Shown here piece after piece: positions 41,374 to 49,934 of a stretch of 64,000 bases of DNA. This DNA comes from SMWC01 sp964466315. Its GTDB lineage: Bacteria; Pseudomonadota; Gammaproteobacteria; Steroidobacterales; Rariloculaceae. The notes beneath the pieces are model-generated. The model had not been told where the DNA came from, ran no database searches, and saw only the letters and a program-made list of their open reading frames with translations. Both the position numbers and the translations under genes were made by a program. Positions within the stretch are counted from its first letter, which is position 1. Every line of letters starts with the position of its first letter. The stretch lies in assembly GCA_964466315.1 (NCBI GenBank), contig CAYXNS010000001.1, positions 76,093 through 140,092 on the forward strand, in the 5' to 3' direction.

Positions 41374-43935
41374 ATGAGAAAATACCTAAGAATTGCGGCG
41401 ATTATTTCGGTTTACGGCGTAACCGGGATCGTGGCCTTGGGCGGGCTTTTTGCGGGCGGTTACTACTACGTCGCGCCCACACTGCCGCAGGCCGAGGAGC
41501 TGCGCGACATCAGGCTCCAGATCCCGCTTTCCGTCTACAGCCGGGACGGGCGGCTCATGGCGCTGTTTGGCGAGAAGCAGCGTACCCCAGCGAGATTCGA
41601 GGATGTCCCACCGGTCCTCGTGCAGGCCGTATTGGCGGCCGAGGACGACCGTTTCTTCGACCATCCAGGCTTCGATTATCAGGGCTATATGCGTGCCGGG
41701 CTCAATTTTCTGCTCTCGGGCGGTGACCGCAGCCAGGGCGGCAGCACGATCACGATCCAGGTTGCGAGGATGTACTTTCTCAATAGGGACAAGACTTTTG
41801 TTCGTAAATTCAAAGAGTTAATTCTTGCTACCCGTATCGAGCGAGAGTTCTCCAAGCAGGAGATCCTCGAGCTCTATCTCAATACGACGTTCTTTGGCCA
41901 GCACGCCTACGGTGTCGTGGCTGCCGCGCGGATCTATTTCGGCAAGGAGCTTCACGAACTCACGGTCGCCGAGGCGGCGATCATCGGCGGCATCCCTCAG
42001 GGACCTTCGATCCTGAATCCCTACAACAACCCCGAAGCTGCCGCACAGCGCAGAACCTACGTGCTGCGTCGCATGCGCGAACTCGGCTTCATCTCCGAGA
42101 CTGAATATCACACGGCGATGACAACACCCGTCGAGAGCAGGGTCTATGGACCGCAGCTCGAACTCGGGGCCCCCTACGTTGCCGAGATGGTCAGGGCGGA
42201 GCTCATCCGGCGACTCGGGCCAGCGGCTTACGAGGCCGGCCTCAAGGTGACGACGACGATAGACAGCCGGCTGCAGCGCACGGCGCAAAGGGCGCTCCGT
42301 AATGGCTTGATCGGCTACGACGAGCGCCACGGTTATCGTGGGCCGGTCGCCCAGGTCGAGCTGGCCGAGTTCTCGCCCGAAGCTGCGGTGTCCCAGGCAG
42401 ATGGCTGGGAGGCCCTGCTCAGCGATTACACGGACATCACGGGCTTTAAGACCGGGCTCGTGGTCAGCGTCGAGGAGATCGAGCCCGAACCGGGGCCCGT
42501 AATCGCGATCGAGGAGTATGCGGCGGCACCGGTTGAAGAGGAAGGGCTGGTACTCGAGCCACCGCCGGTTCGCGACCGCGCGCAGGTTTATTTCTCTGAC
42601 TGGGGCCTTCTGCCCATAGAGCTCGAATCCGTCGATTGGGCGGCAGCGTTCATCAGCGATGACCTCGTGGACCGAGCACCGGAGAAGGTCGGCGACGTAC
42701 TCGATCCGGGCGATGTCGTGCGTTTTCGCTTGTTGGAAGACGGCAGCTTGCGGCTCGCGCAGGTCCCCCAGGTGCAGGGTGCGGTCGTCTCTCTGGATCC
42801 CATGGACGGCGCCGTCACGGCGCTCGTGGGGGGTTTCGACTTCTACCTCAGCAATTATAATCGCGCGACCCAGTCCCAACGTCAGCCGGGCTCGTCCTTC
42901 AAACCATTCGTCTACTCTGCCGCGCTGGAAAACGGCTTCACGGTAGCGACCATCGTCAATGATGCGCCCATTGTCGAAGCCAGCCCGGAGCTCGAGGCTG
43001 AGTGGCGTCCCGGTAACTATTCCGGTGTCTTCAGCGGCCCGACCCGGCTGCGCGAGGCCCTCGTGAAATCGCTGAACCTCGTATCCGTCAGAGTCATTCA
43101 ACGGGTGGGTATCGGCGCGACGGTCCAGCATCTGGAGTCCTTCGGCTTCGACGATACGGCGTTGCCGGCAAACGCGACGCTCGCACTCGGCGCAGGTGGC
43201 GTGGCACCGCTGAGTCTCGTCGACGGCTACGCCGTTTTCGCGAACGGCGGTTACAAGGTCGATGCGTATTTGATCGATCGCATCGAAGATATCGATGGCG
43301 ATGTGCTGTATGACGCTTCGCCTAATCTCGTCTGCCAACCCTGTGACGAGCTGGATTTCGAGGCGCCGGTGATCCCGATGCTCGTCGGGAGCCCGATCGA
43401 GCTGTACCCGAAGACTCCGGAGGCCCAACGCATCATCTCGGCGCAGAACGCTTATCTCATCAACGACATGATGCAGGATGTCGTGCGCCGCGGTACGGGA
43501 CGGGCTGCGTACGCGGCACTGAGAAGAGATGATCTCGCCGGCAAGACCGGCACGACCAACGATCGGCGTGACGCCTGGTTCGCCGGGTTCAACGGCGACC
43601 TTGTGACAGCGGCCTGGGTAGGATTCGATCAGGAGCGCTCGCTAGGGCGCTACGAACAGGGTGCGGCCACGGCGCTACCGATGTGGATCGAGTTCATGGA
43701 CGAAGCGCTGGATGGTGTGGGCCATCATGCGATGGAGCAGCCGCCGGGGATCGTTGATGTGCGAATCAATCCCGAGAATGGTCTCGTGGCGGCCGCGAAT
43801 ACGGGCAGCATCTTCGAGAAATTTCGTCTCGATCATATCCCCGACCGGGAGCAGGAACATGAGGAATGGACTCCCGAGATCTTTCTGGGCCAGGGCGAGA
43901 CTGGAGCCGAGCAAGGCCAAGAACCACTCTTCTGA
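41374..43935 (+). CDS. mrcA: Penicillin-binding protein 1A
   Basis: Bifunctional peptidoglycan glycosyltransferase/transpeptidase. The 853-residue protein has one N-terminal membrane helix (residues about 6-30). The GT51 domain carries the catalytic glutamate in AAEDDRFFDHPGFD and GGSTITIQVARMYFL. An OB-like insert occupies residues about 310-475, and the transpeptidase domain has SSFK (active serine), SLN and KTGT motifs. Within the insert, residues about 365-410 form an acidic, proline-rich stretch (EEIEPEPGPV, PVEEEGLVLEPPPV) that looks longer than usual. The gene is divergent from pilM, as is common in gammaproteobacteria. A 536-codon frame on the opposite strand is a shadow. Confidence 0.95.
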   Translation: MRKYLRIAAIISVYGVTGIVALGGLFAGGYYYVAPTLPQAEELRDIRLQIPLSVYSRDGRLMALFGEKQRTPARFEDVPPVLVQAVLAAEDDRFFDHPGFDYQGYMRAGLNFLLSGGDRSQGGSTITIQVARMYFLNRDKTFVRKFKELILATRIEREFSKQEILELYLNTTFFGQHAYGVVAAARIYFGKELHELTVAEAAIIGGIPQGPSILNPYNNPEAAAQRRTYVLRRMRELGFISETEYHTAMTTPVESRVYGPQLELGAPYVAEMVRAELIRRLGPAAYEAGLKVTTTIDSRLQRTAQRALRNGLIGYDERHGYRGPVAQVELAEFSPEAAVSQADGWEALLSDYTDITGFKTGLVVSVEEIEPEPGPVIAIEEYAAAPVEEEGLVLEPPPVRDRAQVYFSDWGLLPIELESVDWAAAFISDDLVDRAPEKVGDVLDPGDVVRFRLLEDGSLRLAQVPQVQGAVVSLDPMDGAVTALVGGFDFYLSNYNRATQSQRQPGSSFKPFVYSAALENGFTVATIVNDAPIVEASPELEAEWRPGNYSGVFSGPTRLREALVKSLNLVSVRVIQRVGIGATVQHLESFGFDDTALPANATLALGAGGVAPLSLVDGYAVFANGGYKVDAYLIDRIEDIDGDVLYDASPNLVCQPCDELDFEAPVIPMLVGSPIELYPKTPEAQRIISAQNAYLINDMMQDVVRRGTGRAAYAALRRDDLAGKTGTTNDRRDAWFAGFNGDLVTAAWVGFDQERSLGRYEQGAATALPMWIEFMDEALDGVGHHAMEQPPGIVDVRINPENGLVAAANTGSIFEKFRLDHIPDREQEHEEWTPEIFLGQGETGAEQGQEPLF

Positions 43936-43953
43936 CGAGCGTACGAGCTAGAT

Positions 43954-44574
43954 ATGGGGGCTAAACGCGGACCGGGTACCGAAGCGTTACGCGAACAGCT
44001 CGCACAGGAGGCCGCACGCCTCATCGTCGATCACGGCATATACGACTACGGCCAGGCAAAGCGCAAGGCGGCGCTGCGCTTCGGCGTTCGTGAAGCCAGC
44101 GCACTACCGAGTAACTCTGAGATCGAGTCGAGCGTCATCGAGCGTCAGCGTATCTTCGAGCCGGAGGTGCACGAGTGGCGGCTCGCGGCCATGCGCAGGT
44201 TAGCAACCGAGATCATGGAGTTTCTCGCCGAATTCCAACCGCGCCTCGTCGGCCCCGTGTTGGCAGGAACCGTGACAGAGAATTCGCCGCTGGAGTTGCA
44301 CGTTTTCACAGACTCTCCTGAGGCGGTATTGACTGAACTCGAGGTGAAGGGCATAGGGAGCCGCAATTGTCAGCGCCGCTACCGTTTCAACGGTCAGGAG
44401 CTGTCCATCGTGCCGGGATTCAACTTCAATAGGGGCGGCGAGCGCGTTTACGTCATCATTTTCCCGGAGAAGGGCGTGCGCCAGGCACCGCTCAGCCCTA
44501 TAGACCGGCGGCCCATGCAGCGCGCGAGCAGGCGCCGCGTTCTGGCGTTACTCGATCAACAAGCGGTTGGTTAA
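43954..44574 (+). CDS. Conserved hypothetical, possible nucleotidyltransferase-fold protein
   Basis: 206 residues, not firmly recognised. The N-terminal half is helical (LREQLAQEAARLIVDHGIYDYGQAKRKAALRFG). The second half has RLVGPVLAGTVTENSPLELHVFTDSPEAVLTEL, whose strand - GTV - small residue - xLxLH pattern resembles the minimal nucleotidyltransferase core (GSxxxGTxxxxSDID), but the acidic pair is not obvious, so any catalytic role is doubtful. A basic C-terminal tail (RRPMQRASRRRV) could bind nucleic acid. It begins 19 bases after mrcA on the same strand and overlaps the end of gltA by four bases. Confidence 0.75.
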   Translation: MGAKRGPGTEALREQLAQEAARLIVDHGIYDYGQAKRKAALRFGVREASALPSNSEIESSVIERQRIFEPEVHEWRLAAMRRLATEIMEFLAEFQPRLVGPVLAGTVTENSPLELHVFTDSPEAVLTELEVKGIGSRNCQRRYRFNGQELSIVPGFNFNRGGERVYVIIFPEKGVRQAPLSPIDRRPMQRASRRRVLALLDQQAVG

Positions 44575-45869
44575 CCGCGATCGCTAACGGGGACATAGTC
44601 CCGCTGGCCGGGGCCGTTATAGAGCTGTCGCGGGCGGCCTATGCGCGAGGTCGGATCCGCAACCATCTCGCGCCAGTGCGTCACCCAGCCCACGCAACGG
44701 GCGATTGCGAACATCACCGTGAACATCGACTTCGGGATACCTAACGCCTGGTAGATGATGCCCGAATAGAAATCGACGTTTGGGTAGAGATTCTTCTCTA
44801 TGAAGTACTGATCCTTGAGCGCGATCTCTTCGAGCTTCAGCGCCTTCTCGAACAGCGGCGAATCGTGCTGGCCTAAGCCCTCCAGCACGCGATGGCACAT
44901 CCTCCGGATAATGGCGGCTCGTGGGTCGTAGCTCTTGTACACGCGGTGGCCGAACCCCATGAGGCGAAACGGATCGTCCTTGTCTTTTGCCCGCGCGACG
45001 TACTCGTTGATGCGATCGGCGGTGCCGATCTCCTCGAGCATGTTGATCACGGCTTCGTTGGCGCCACCATGTGCTGGGCCCCAGAGTGCAGAGATACCCG
45101 CCGCGATGGCCGAGTAGGGACTCGTACCGGAGCTTCCGGCCATTCGAACCGTCGACGTGCTGCAGTTCTGCTCATGGTCGGCGTGCAGGATGAACAATAG
45201 ATCCAGGGCTTCCGCCGCGATCGGGGCGGCCTCGTACTCGTCAGCGGGTACGGCGAAGAACATACTCAGCAGGTTGCCGCAGTAATCCAGATCGTTTTTC
45301 GGATAGACGAAGGGTTGGCCCAGTGTGTGCTTATAGGCGGCGGCTGCGATCGTTGGAATTTTGGCGAGGATCCGGTGAGCGAAGGTGTCGCGATCCTCAG
45401 GATCGTGGATATCGGTCGTATCGTGATAGAAGGCGGAGAGAGAAGCGACTACTCCCGAGACCATGGCCATCGGATGAGCGTCGTTCTGGAAGCCGTTGAA
45501 GAAGCGCAGCAACGACTCGTTGATCATCGTGTGCGTGCAAATAGATTCTTCGAACTCATCGAGCGCGATTTGTGTTGGCAACTCGCCATGGAGCAGCAGG
45601 TAGCAGACTTCGAGGTAACTCGACTGTTCGGCCAACTGCTCGATCGGATAGCCGCGATACAAGAGCACGCCGGCTTCGCCGTCGATATACGTGACCTGAC
45701 TCGAACAGCTAGCAGTAGCGGCATATCCGGGGTCGTAGGTAAATACGCCTTGCTTGCCGTACAGAGATGTTACGTCCAGGACGCTCGGTCCAATGGTGGG
45801 ATCGTAGCGCCGAAGCTCGAGTTCTGCACCGGATTCGGGATCGGTCAGGGTGTAGTGCTTATCGGTCAT
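44571..45869 (-). CDS. gltA: Citrate synthase (type II)
   Basis: Condenses oxaloacetate and acetyl-CoA. At 432 residues it has the long, NADH-sensitive gram-negative form. Active-site stretches are HADHEQNCSTSTVR, LWGPAHGGANEAV (His) and MGFGHRVYKSYDPRA (His, Arg), with the Asp near VDFYSGIIYQALG. An extended -10 promoter lies upstream. The gene is convergent with the hypothetical protein and sits downstream of rpmE on the same strand. Confidence 0.97.
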   Translation of the reverse strand: MTDKHYTLTDPESGAELELRRYDPTIGPSVLDVTSLYGKQGVFTYDPGYAATASCSSQVTYIDGEAGVLLYRGYPIEQLAEQSSYLEVCYLLLHGELPTQIALDEFEESICTHTMINESLLRFFNGFQNDAHPMAMVSGVVASLSAFYHDTTDIHDPEDRDTFAHRILAKIPTIAAAAYKHTLGQPFVYPKNDLDYCGNLLSMFFAVPADEYEAAPIAAEALDLLFILHADHEQNCSTSTVRMAGSSGTSPYSAIAAGISALWGPAHGGANEAVINMLEEIGTADRINEYVARAKDKDDPFRLMGFGHRVYKSYDPRAAIIRRMCHRVLEGLGQHDSPLFEKALKLEEIALKDQYFIEKNLYPNVDFYSGIIYQALGIPKSMFTVMFAIARCVGWVTHWREMVADPTSRIGRPRQLYNGPGQRDYVPVSDRG

Positions 45870-45986
45870 ACGCTTGCCGCTGGCTCCTCTAGATTATTCT
45901 TGCCGCCCATGGTGATGAGGGACGGCCTATGGCCTGTCTGCCGCAATTCCCTAGAGTACGAACCCCAGAGGGGCACAAGGACGCCC

Positions 45987-45995
45987 ATTATAGCA
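45987..45995 (-). promoter_or_regulatory. Extended -10 promoter for gltA
   Basis: The minus strand reads TGCTATAAT: a perfect TATAAT (45987-45992) with the TGn extension. No -35 match is seen 17 bases upstream, which is usual for extended -10 promoters. The start of transcription would be near 45980, about 110 bases before the gltA ATG. Confidence 0.6.
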
Positions 45996-46055
45996 GCGCA
46001 GGGGCCGCCTGAGGGGGCCGAAGACGAATCCGATGACTGGTCTAGCGGGTCGCTG

Positions 46056-46268
46056 TCAGGCGCTCGGGCCTCGCCCGTAGCGCTTGCGGAACTTATCCAC
46101 ACGGCCGCCCGTGTCCACGATCTTCTGTTTGCCCGTGTAAAACGGGTGACAGTTGGAGCAAACCTCGACGCTGAGATCGCCGGACAGTGTCGATCGGGTC
46201 GTGAACTCGTTCCCGCAGCTGCAGGTCACTTTGATGTCGCCGTATTCTGGGTGGATCTCTGCTTTCAT
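46056..46268 (-). CDS. rpmE: 50S ribosomal protein L31 (zinc form)
   Basis: 70 residues starting MKAEIHPEYGDIKVTCSCGN at ATG 46268. The four cysteines of the zinc-binding C+ type are present (CSC near residue 16-18, CSNC near 37-40), followed by HPFYTGKQKIVDTGGRVDKFRKRYG. A longer frame to 46328 adds a non-homologous tail and is rejected. The 5' region is long (about 350 bases to rdgB) and holds a DnaA-box-like cluster; L31 leaders with autoregulatory RNA structure are known in some bacteria, but I cannot demonstrate one here. Confidence 0.96.
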   Translation of the reverse strand: MKAEIHPEYGDIKVTCSCGNEFTTRSTLSGDLSVEVCSNCHPFYTGKQKIVDTGGRVDKFRKRYGRGPSA

Positions 46269-46627
46269 GGCGTCGCAAGCCCGGTCTCGAGGGCGCGTGA
46301 GCATACTGCCAGGACGGTCTAAACACAAGGCGCGCCGGGACTTACTTCAAGAATCCGGTCCCGGTCCCGAGCCTAAGGTCAGGAACAGCCACGAAAAACG
46401 AGTTTTATCCACAGTTGCGGTGGATAACTCTGTGGAGAAATCGCACCGTTCGCTCATGGAGCCGCGGCGTACCGGGATTTAGCTTAGATTGACCCATAAA
46501 CGAACAGGGGTACTATTCGTATATTAATTAGGTAGTTAAGAAGTAGTAGTGATGAATGTTAAGAGTAGTCACGTCTAAAGAGCTTGTTTCAGGGGCCCGG
46601 CTTGCCAGTTGTGCATAAAATCGCGAT
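46269..46627. other. Gene-free region between rpmE and rdgB
   Basis: 359 bases without a coding call. It contains three DnaA-box-like 9-mers (46405-46439), an AT-rich stretch (about 46480-46565), a GTAGTAGTGATGA repeat (46543-46555), and a plus-strand promoter-like pair TTGACC (46489-46494) and TACTAT (46511-46516) with no gene in front of it. Upstream signals of rpmE must also lie here. Confidence 0.6.
46405..46439. promoter_or_regulatory. DnaA-box cluster
   Basis: A perfect consensus DnaA box TTATCCACA at 46405-46413 (plus), GGTGGATAA at 46419-46427 and TGTGGAGAA at 46431-46439 (both minus-strand boxes with one mismatch each to TGTGGATAA). Three boxes in 35 bases next to an AT-rich tract is far denser than chance. 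Whether DnaA binds here to start replication, titrate DnaA or control rpmE is not known. Confidence 0.65.
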
Positions 46628-47260
46628 TTATCCTGGTCGCAACGGTCCTTCGTTGAGGTGCTCCTGAAGCGCGATACGGAGTTTCGCGAGCGCACGGCCC
46701 CTGTGGCTTACCCGGTTCTTGACGTCGAACGGGAGCTCGGCGGCCGTCGCGGCGAGTTCGGAATCGTAGAACACCGGATCGTAGCCAAAACCACCGTCGC
46801 CCGTGGGTGTGCGGGCGATGATCCCAGGCCACTCCGCTTGGCTTATCCGGGGTGCGGGATCCTCCGCGCTCGACATCGCCACGATCACGCAGTAAAAACG
46901 CGCCCCGCGTTCGGCATCGGGGGTTGCGGCCAGTGCGTCCAGAAGCTTCTGGATATTGGCGTGGGAGTCGGCTGCAGGCCCCGCGTAGCGTGCGGAATGA
47001 ACCCCGGGGGCTCCTGCCAATGCATCGACGGCAAGGCCGGAGTCGTCCGCGATCGCGGGTAGCCCGGTAGCGAGCGCCGCATGCCGCGCCTTTAGCAGCG
47101 CATTCTCGACAAACGTCGTGCCGGACTCCTCGGGCGAGGACACATCGAGGTCGCTCTGGGCGACGAGTTCAATCCTGGAGTCCGCGAGGACGGCCCGAAT
47201 CTCACGAAGCTTGCCGCTGTTGCCGCTAGCCAGAACCCACCGGCTGGTGGCGGCGGTCAC
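46628..47260 (-). CDS. rdgB: XTP/dITP pyrophosphatase
   Basis: Housecleaning nucleotide pyrophosphatase that removes non-canonical purine triphosphates. The 210-residue Ham1-family protein has LASGNSGKLREI, TFVENALLKARHA, IADDSGLAVDAL, GVHSARYAG and GDGGFGYDPVF. GTG start overlaps the rph stop (GTGA). hemW, which often follows rdgB, is not present. Confidence 0.96.
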   Translation of the reverse strand: MTAATSRWVLASGNSGKLREIRAVLADSRIELVAQSDLDVSSPEESGTTFVENALLKARHAALATGLPAIADDSGLAVDALAGAPGVHSARYAGPAADSHANIQKLLDALAATPDAERGARFYCVIVAMSSAEDPAPRISQAEWPGIIARTPTGDGGFGYDPVFYDSELAATAAELPFDVKNRVSHRGRALAKLRIALQEHLNEGPLRPG

Positions 47261-47973
47261 CGATTTAGCACCATGGCTTGTGCTTCGAGTAGCTCATCGA
47301 TGCCTTTGCTCGCGAGATCCAGCAGCCGATCGAGTTCGCCGCGCTGAAAAGCATGGCCTTCGGCCGTGCCCTGGATCTCGATGAGTCCGCCGGCCTCGTT
47401 CATGACGATATTCATATCCGTCTCGGCCTCAGCGTCCTCGGTGTAATCGAGATCGAGTACAGGCGTGCCGCCGAAGATACCAACCGAGACCGCGGCGACC
47501 TGACCGTGGATAGGATTCTGGGTCAGATCTCCGCGGCTGACGAGTTCGAGCATCGCCAGCGCGAGCGCGACATAGCCGCCCGTGACCGAAGCCGTCCGTG
47601 TGCCGCCGTCCGCCTGCAGTACGTCACAATCGACGGTGATCGTGCGCTCACCCAGAGCACTGCGGTCGATCACGGCGCGCAGGCTGCGGCCGATGAGCCG
47701 CTGGATCTCCATGGTCCGGCCGCTTTGCTTACCACGGGCCGCTTCGCGAGGATTTCGCGTGTGAGTCGAGCGCGGCAGCATGCCATATTCCGCCGTGATC
47801 CAGCCCTCGGACTTGCCCTTGAGGAAGCGTGGCACCTTGTTATCGACGGATGCGGTTGCAAGCACTCTCGTCTCGCCGAGTTCCACGAGCACCGAACCCT
47901 CGGCGTGCCGTGTGAATTCAGGCGTAAAACGAATCGCGCGCATTTCATCTGCGCTACGGCCGCTGGGACGCAC
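47257..47973 (-). CDS. rph: Ribonuclease PH
   Basis: Phosphate-dependent 3' exoribonuclease for tRNA maturation. The 238-residue protein begins RPSGRSADEMRAIRFTPEFTRHAEGSVLVE and carries GEGWITAEYGMLPRSTHTR-like wording (GWITAEYGMLPRSTHTRNPRE), QADGGTRTASVTGGYVAL and DLDYTEDAEAETDMN. Full length, unlike the truncated rph of E. coli K-12. GTG 47973 is preceded by AGGAG. A perfect 14-base palindrome lies in the gap to the PP2C gene upstream. Confidence 0.96.
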   Translation of the reverse strand: MRPSGRSADEMRAIRFTPEFTRHAEGSVLVELGETRVLATASVDNKVPRFLKGKSEGWITAEYGMLPRSTHTRNPREAARGKQSGRTMEIQRLIGRSLRAVIDRSALGERTITVDCDVLQADGGTRTASVTGGYVALALAMLELVSRGDLTQNPIHGQVAAVSVGIFGGTPVLDLDYTEDAEAETDMNIVMNEAGGLIEIQGTAEGHAFQRGELDRLLDLASKGIDELLEAQAMVLNR

Positions 47974-48040
47974 TGTTCACTCCTGTTGTTCTCGCCGTCA
48001 AATTTGACGACGTCTTATAAGTTAACCGATCGGCAAAGCG

Positions 48041-48784
48041 TTAGCCCTGCCATCGTAGCGCGGCGGCACTGGTATTGTCGCTATGAGGCGCATTTCTTGC
48101 GACTGCGGATTCTGCGACCTTCCGCAGCAAGCTGTCAGGCGTGGCGGACTCGTCGCCGATGACCCGACCGATCTCATCTTCCTCCAGGCCGGTCCACACG
48201 CCATCGGTGCAGACGAGCAGGACGTCGCCGGGCAGGAGGTCCTTCTTCCCCGTAACACTCATATTCGGCAGCGCCGCGTCGCCGCCGAGGCAGCATTCGA
48301 CGAAATTCCGCATCGGATGCTCGCTGATTTCCGCCTCGCTGATCAGGCCCTGTCGTAGCAGAAGCTCTACGTGGCTGTGGTCACGGGTTCGCTCGAAAAC
48401 CGCGTCACCGCGAATCTGGTAGATGCGGCTATCGCCGACATGCGCCCAGTAAGCGCCAGACTCCTGCACGAGGCATATGGCACAGGTCGCCCGCGGTTTC
48501 TCATCGAGAACGAGCCCGTCCCCGAGCTCGACCACGGCATCGTGAGCTCGCGCGAGAACGAGTGTGAGGAACCCCTGCGGGTCAAAGATCGGGCGCGGAA
48601 CCTCCTTGAAGGCCTCCTCGATCACTTCGAGCGTGACTTCGGCTGCCCGCGCGCCATGGGAGTGGCCGCCCATGCCGTCGACTACGGCCATTAAAAGGCT
48701 CTCGTCCTCGGCAATTATTGCCACGCGATCCTGGTTCTCGGAGCGATCCCCCAGATAACTGATCTGTGCGGATTCGAACTTCAC
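48041..48784 (-). CDS. PP2C family serine/threonine phosphatase
   Basis: A 247-residue metal-dependent phosphatase. The PPM motifs are in order: GDRSENQDRV, VVDGMGGHSHG, WAHVGDSRIYQIR, LLVCTDGVW and HSDNTSAAAL, so the aspartates that bind the two metals are present. No transmembrane segment. Its partner kinase is not next to it, although a PP2C-kinase pair is frequent at this locus in related bacteria. It lies upstream of rph-rdgB on the same strand and is divergent from yicC. Confidence 0.93.
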   Translation of the reverse strand: MKFESAQISYLGDRSENQDRVAIIAEDESLLMAVVDGMGGHSHGARAAEVTLEVIEEAFKEVPRPIFDPQGFLTLVLARAHDAVVELGDGLVLDEKPRATCAICLVQESGAYWAHVGDSRIYQIRGDAVFERTRDHSHVELLLRQGLISEAEISEHPMRNFVECCLGGDAALPNMSVTGKKDLLPGDVLLVCTDGVWTGLEEDEIGRVIGDESATPDSLLRKVAESAVARNAPHSDNTSAAALRWQG

Positions 48785-48866
48785 CGGTTAAAACTCGTCC
48801 CATCCTCTCGCATATCTTAGACTTAAACCTTTGAGCGTGTCTGGGCCCCAATCACGAACCAAGACA

Positions 48867-49733
48867 ATGGCTAATAGCATGACAGGCTTCGCAACCGAGG
48901 AGACCGTAGTCGAGTCTTATAGACTCGTCTGGGAGCTTCGCAGCGTCAACCATCGTTTCCTCGATATCAGCCTGCGGTTGCCCGATGAGCTGCGCGCACT
49001 CGAGCCGCGTTGCCGCGAGATGATCACGGTGGCGCTTGGCCGCGGTAAGGTCGATTGCATCTTGAGATTCTCCGCTGCCGGCCAAGAGGCATCAGCGGCC
49101 ATTCTGCAGGAGCAGGCCCTGGAGAATCTCAAGGGGCTCGAGCGGGAGGTTCATCAGACGTTCCCCGACGCGACACAGTTGGCCGTCGGCGAAATTCTGC
49201 GCTGGCCCGGCGTGTTCGAGGAAGCTGCGGCGGGGTTGGCCGCCATGGCAGATCCGGCTGCGCAGAGTTTCGCCCGTACGCTCGAATCGTTGAGCGCCGC
49301 GCGGCAACGCGAGGGCGAGCGTCTGGTCGGTATGCTCGTCGAGCGTTGCGATGCGATCGAAAAAATTATCGCCGCCCTCGGACCACGGCTACCCGACGCG
49401 CAGGAGCGCTACCGGGCGAAGCTGTTGGAGCGTCTGGCGCGGCTCGATGTCGAGGCGGATCCCGGGCGGCTCGAGCAGGAACTCGCGCTTTTGGCGCAGC
49501 GGCTCGACGTGACCGAGGAGCTCGACCGGCTCGGCAGCCACGTGAGCGAGGTCCGCGACGCGCTGGGCCGTACCGAGCCCATCGGTCGACGCCTCGACTT
49601 CCTCATGCAGGAACTCAACCGTGAGGCCAACACGCTGTCCTCGAAATCGCAGGATGAAGAGTTGACGCGCTCGGGCGTCGAACTCAAGGTTCTGATCGAG
49701 CAGATGCGCGAACAGGTCCAGAACCTCGAGTAG
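48867..49733 (+). CDS. yicC: YicC family endoribonuclease
   Basis: RNA-cleaving YicC/YloC family protein. The 288-residue protein opens MANSMTGFATEE, has LRSVNHRFLDISLRLPDELR and GRGKVDCILRF in the N-terminal domain, and ends with the DUF1732 part: DVTEELDRLGSHVSEVRDAL, GRRLDFLMQELNREANTLSSKSQDEEL, VLIEQMREQVQNLE. ATG 48867 is chosen for homology; a GTG upstream adds 12 unconserved residues. It precedes gmk, the usual order. Confidence 0.94.
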   Translation: MANSMTGFATEETVVESYRLVWELRSVNHRFLDISLRLPDELRALEPRCREMITVALGRGKVDCILRFSAAGQEASAAILQEQALENLKGLEREVHQTFPDATQLAVGEILRWPGVFEEAAAGLAAMADPAAQSFARTLESLSAARQREGERLVGMLVERCDAIEKIIAALGPRLPDAQERYRAKLLERLARLDVEADPGRLEQELALLAQRLDVTEELDRLGSHVSEVRDALGRTEPIGRRLDFLMQELNREANTLSSKSQDEELTRSGVELKVLIEQMREQVQNLE

Positions 49734-49934
49734 GATTCAAGGGGCCAGGGATTACAACAGGGCGCGATCCTTTTTTTCAGCGGAGTACTGATGTAGGATC
49801 CGAGGACGCCGATCCCAGGGTCTGGATGGCGCTCACCGAGGTCACTTAGGGCGACGAAGACACTGCGGCAAATCAACGATCGCAACTGCCCCTCCGTCGG
49901 CTATCATTCACGCATCGACACTCCGGAGTAACTC

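Noticed and set aside
41818..43428. A 536-codon open frame on the strand opposite mrcA
   Set aside because: It is antisense to a full, well-conserved PBP1A and its product has no recognisable domain and a shadow-like composition. High GC makes long antisense frames common.
49734..49934. Terminator between yicC and gmk
   Set aside because: A run of T follows GATCC, but the only stem I can draw is five base pairs with a very long loop, so I do not call it.
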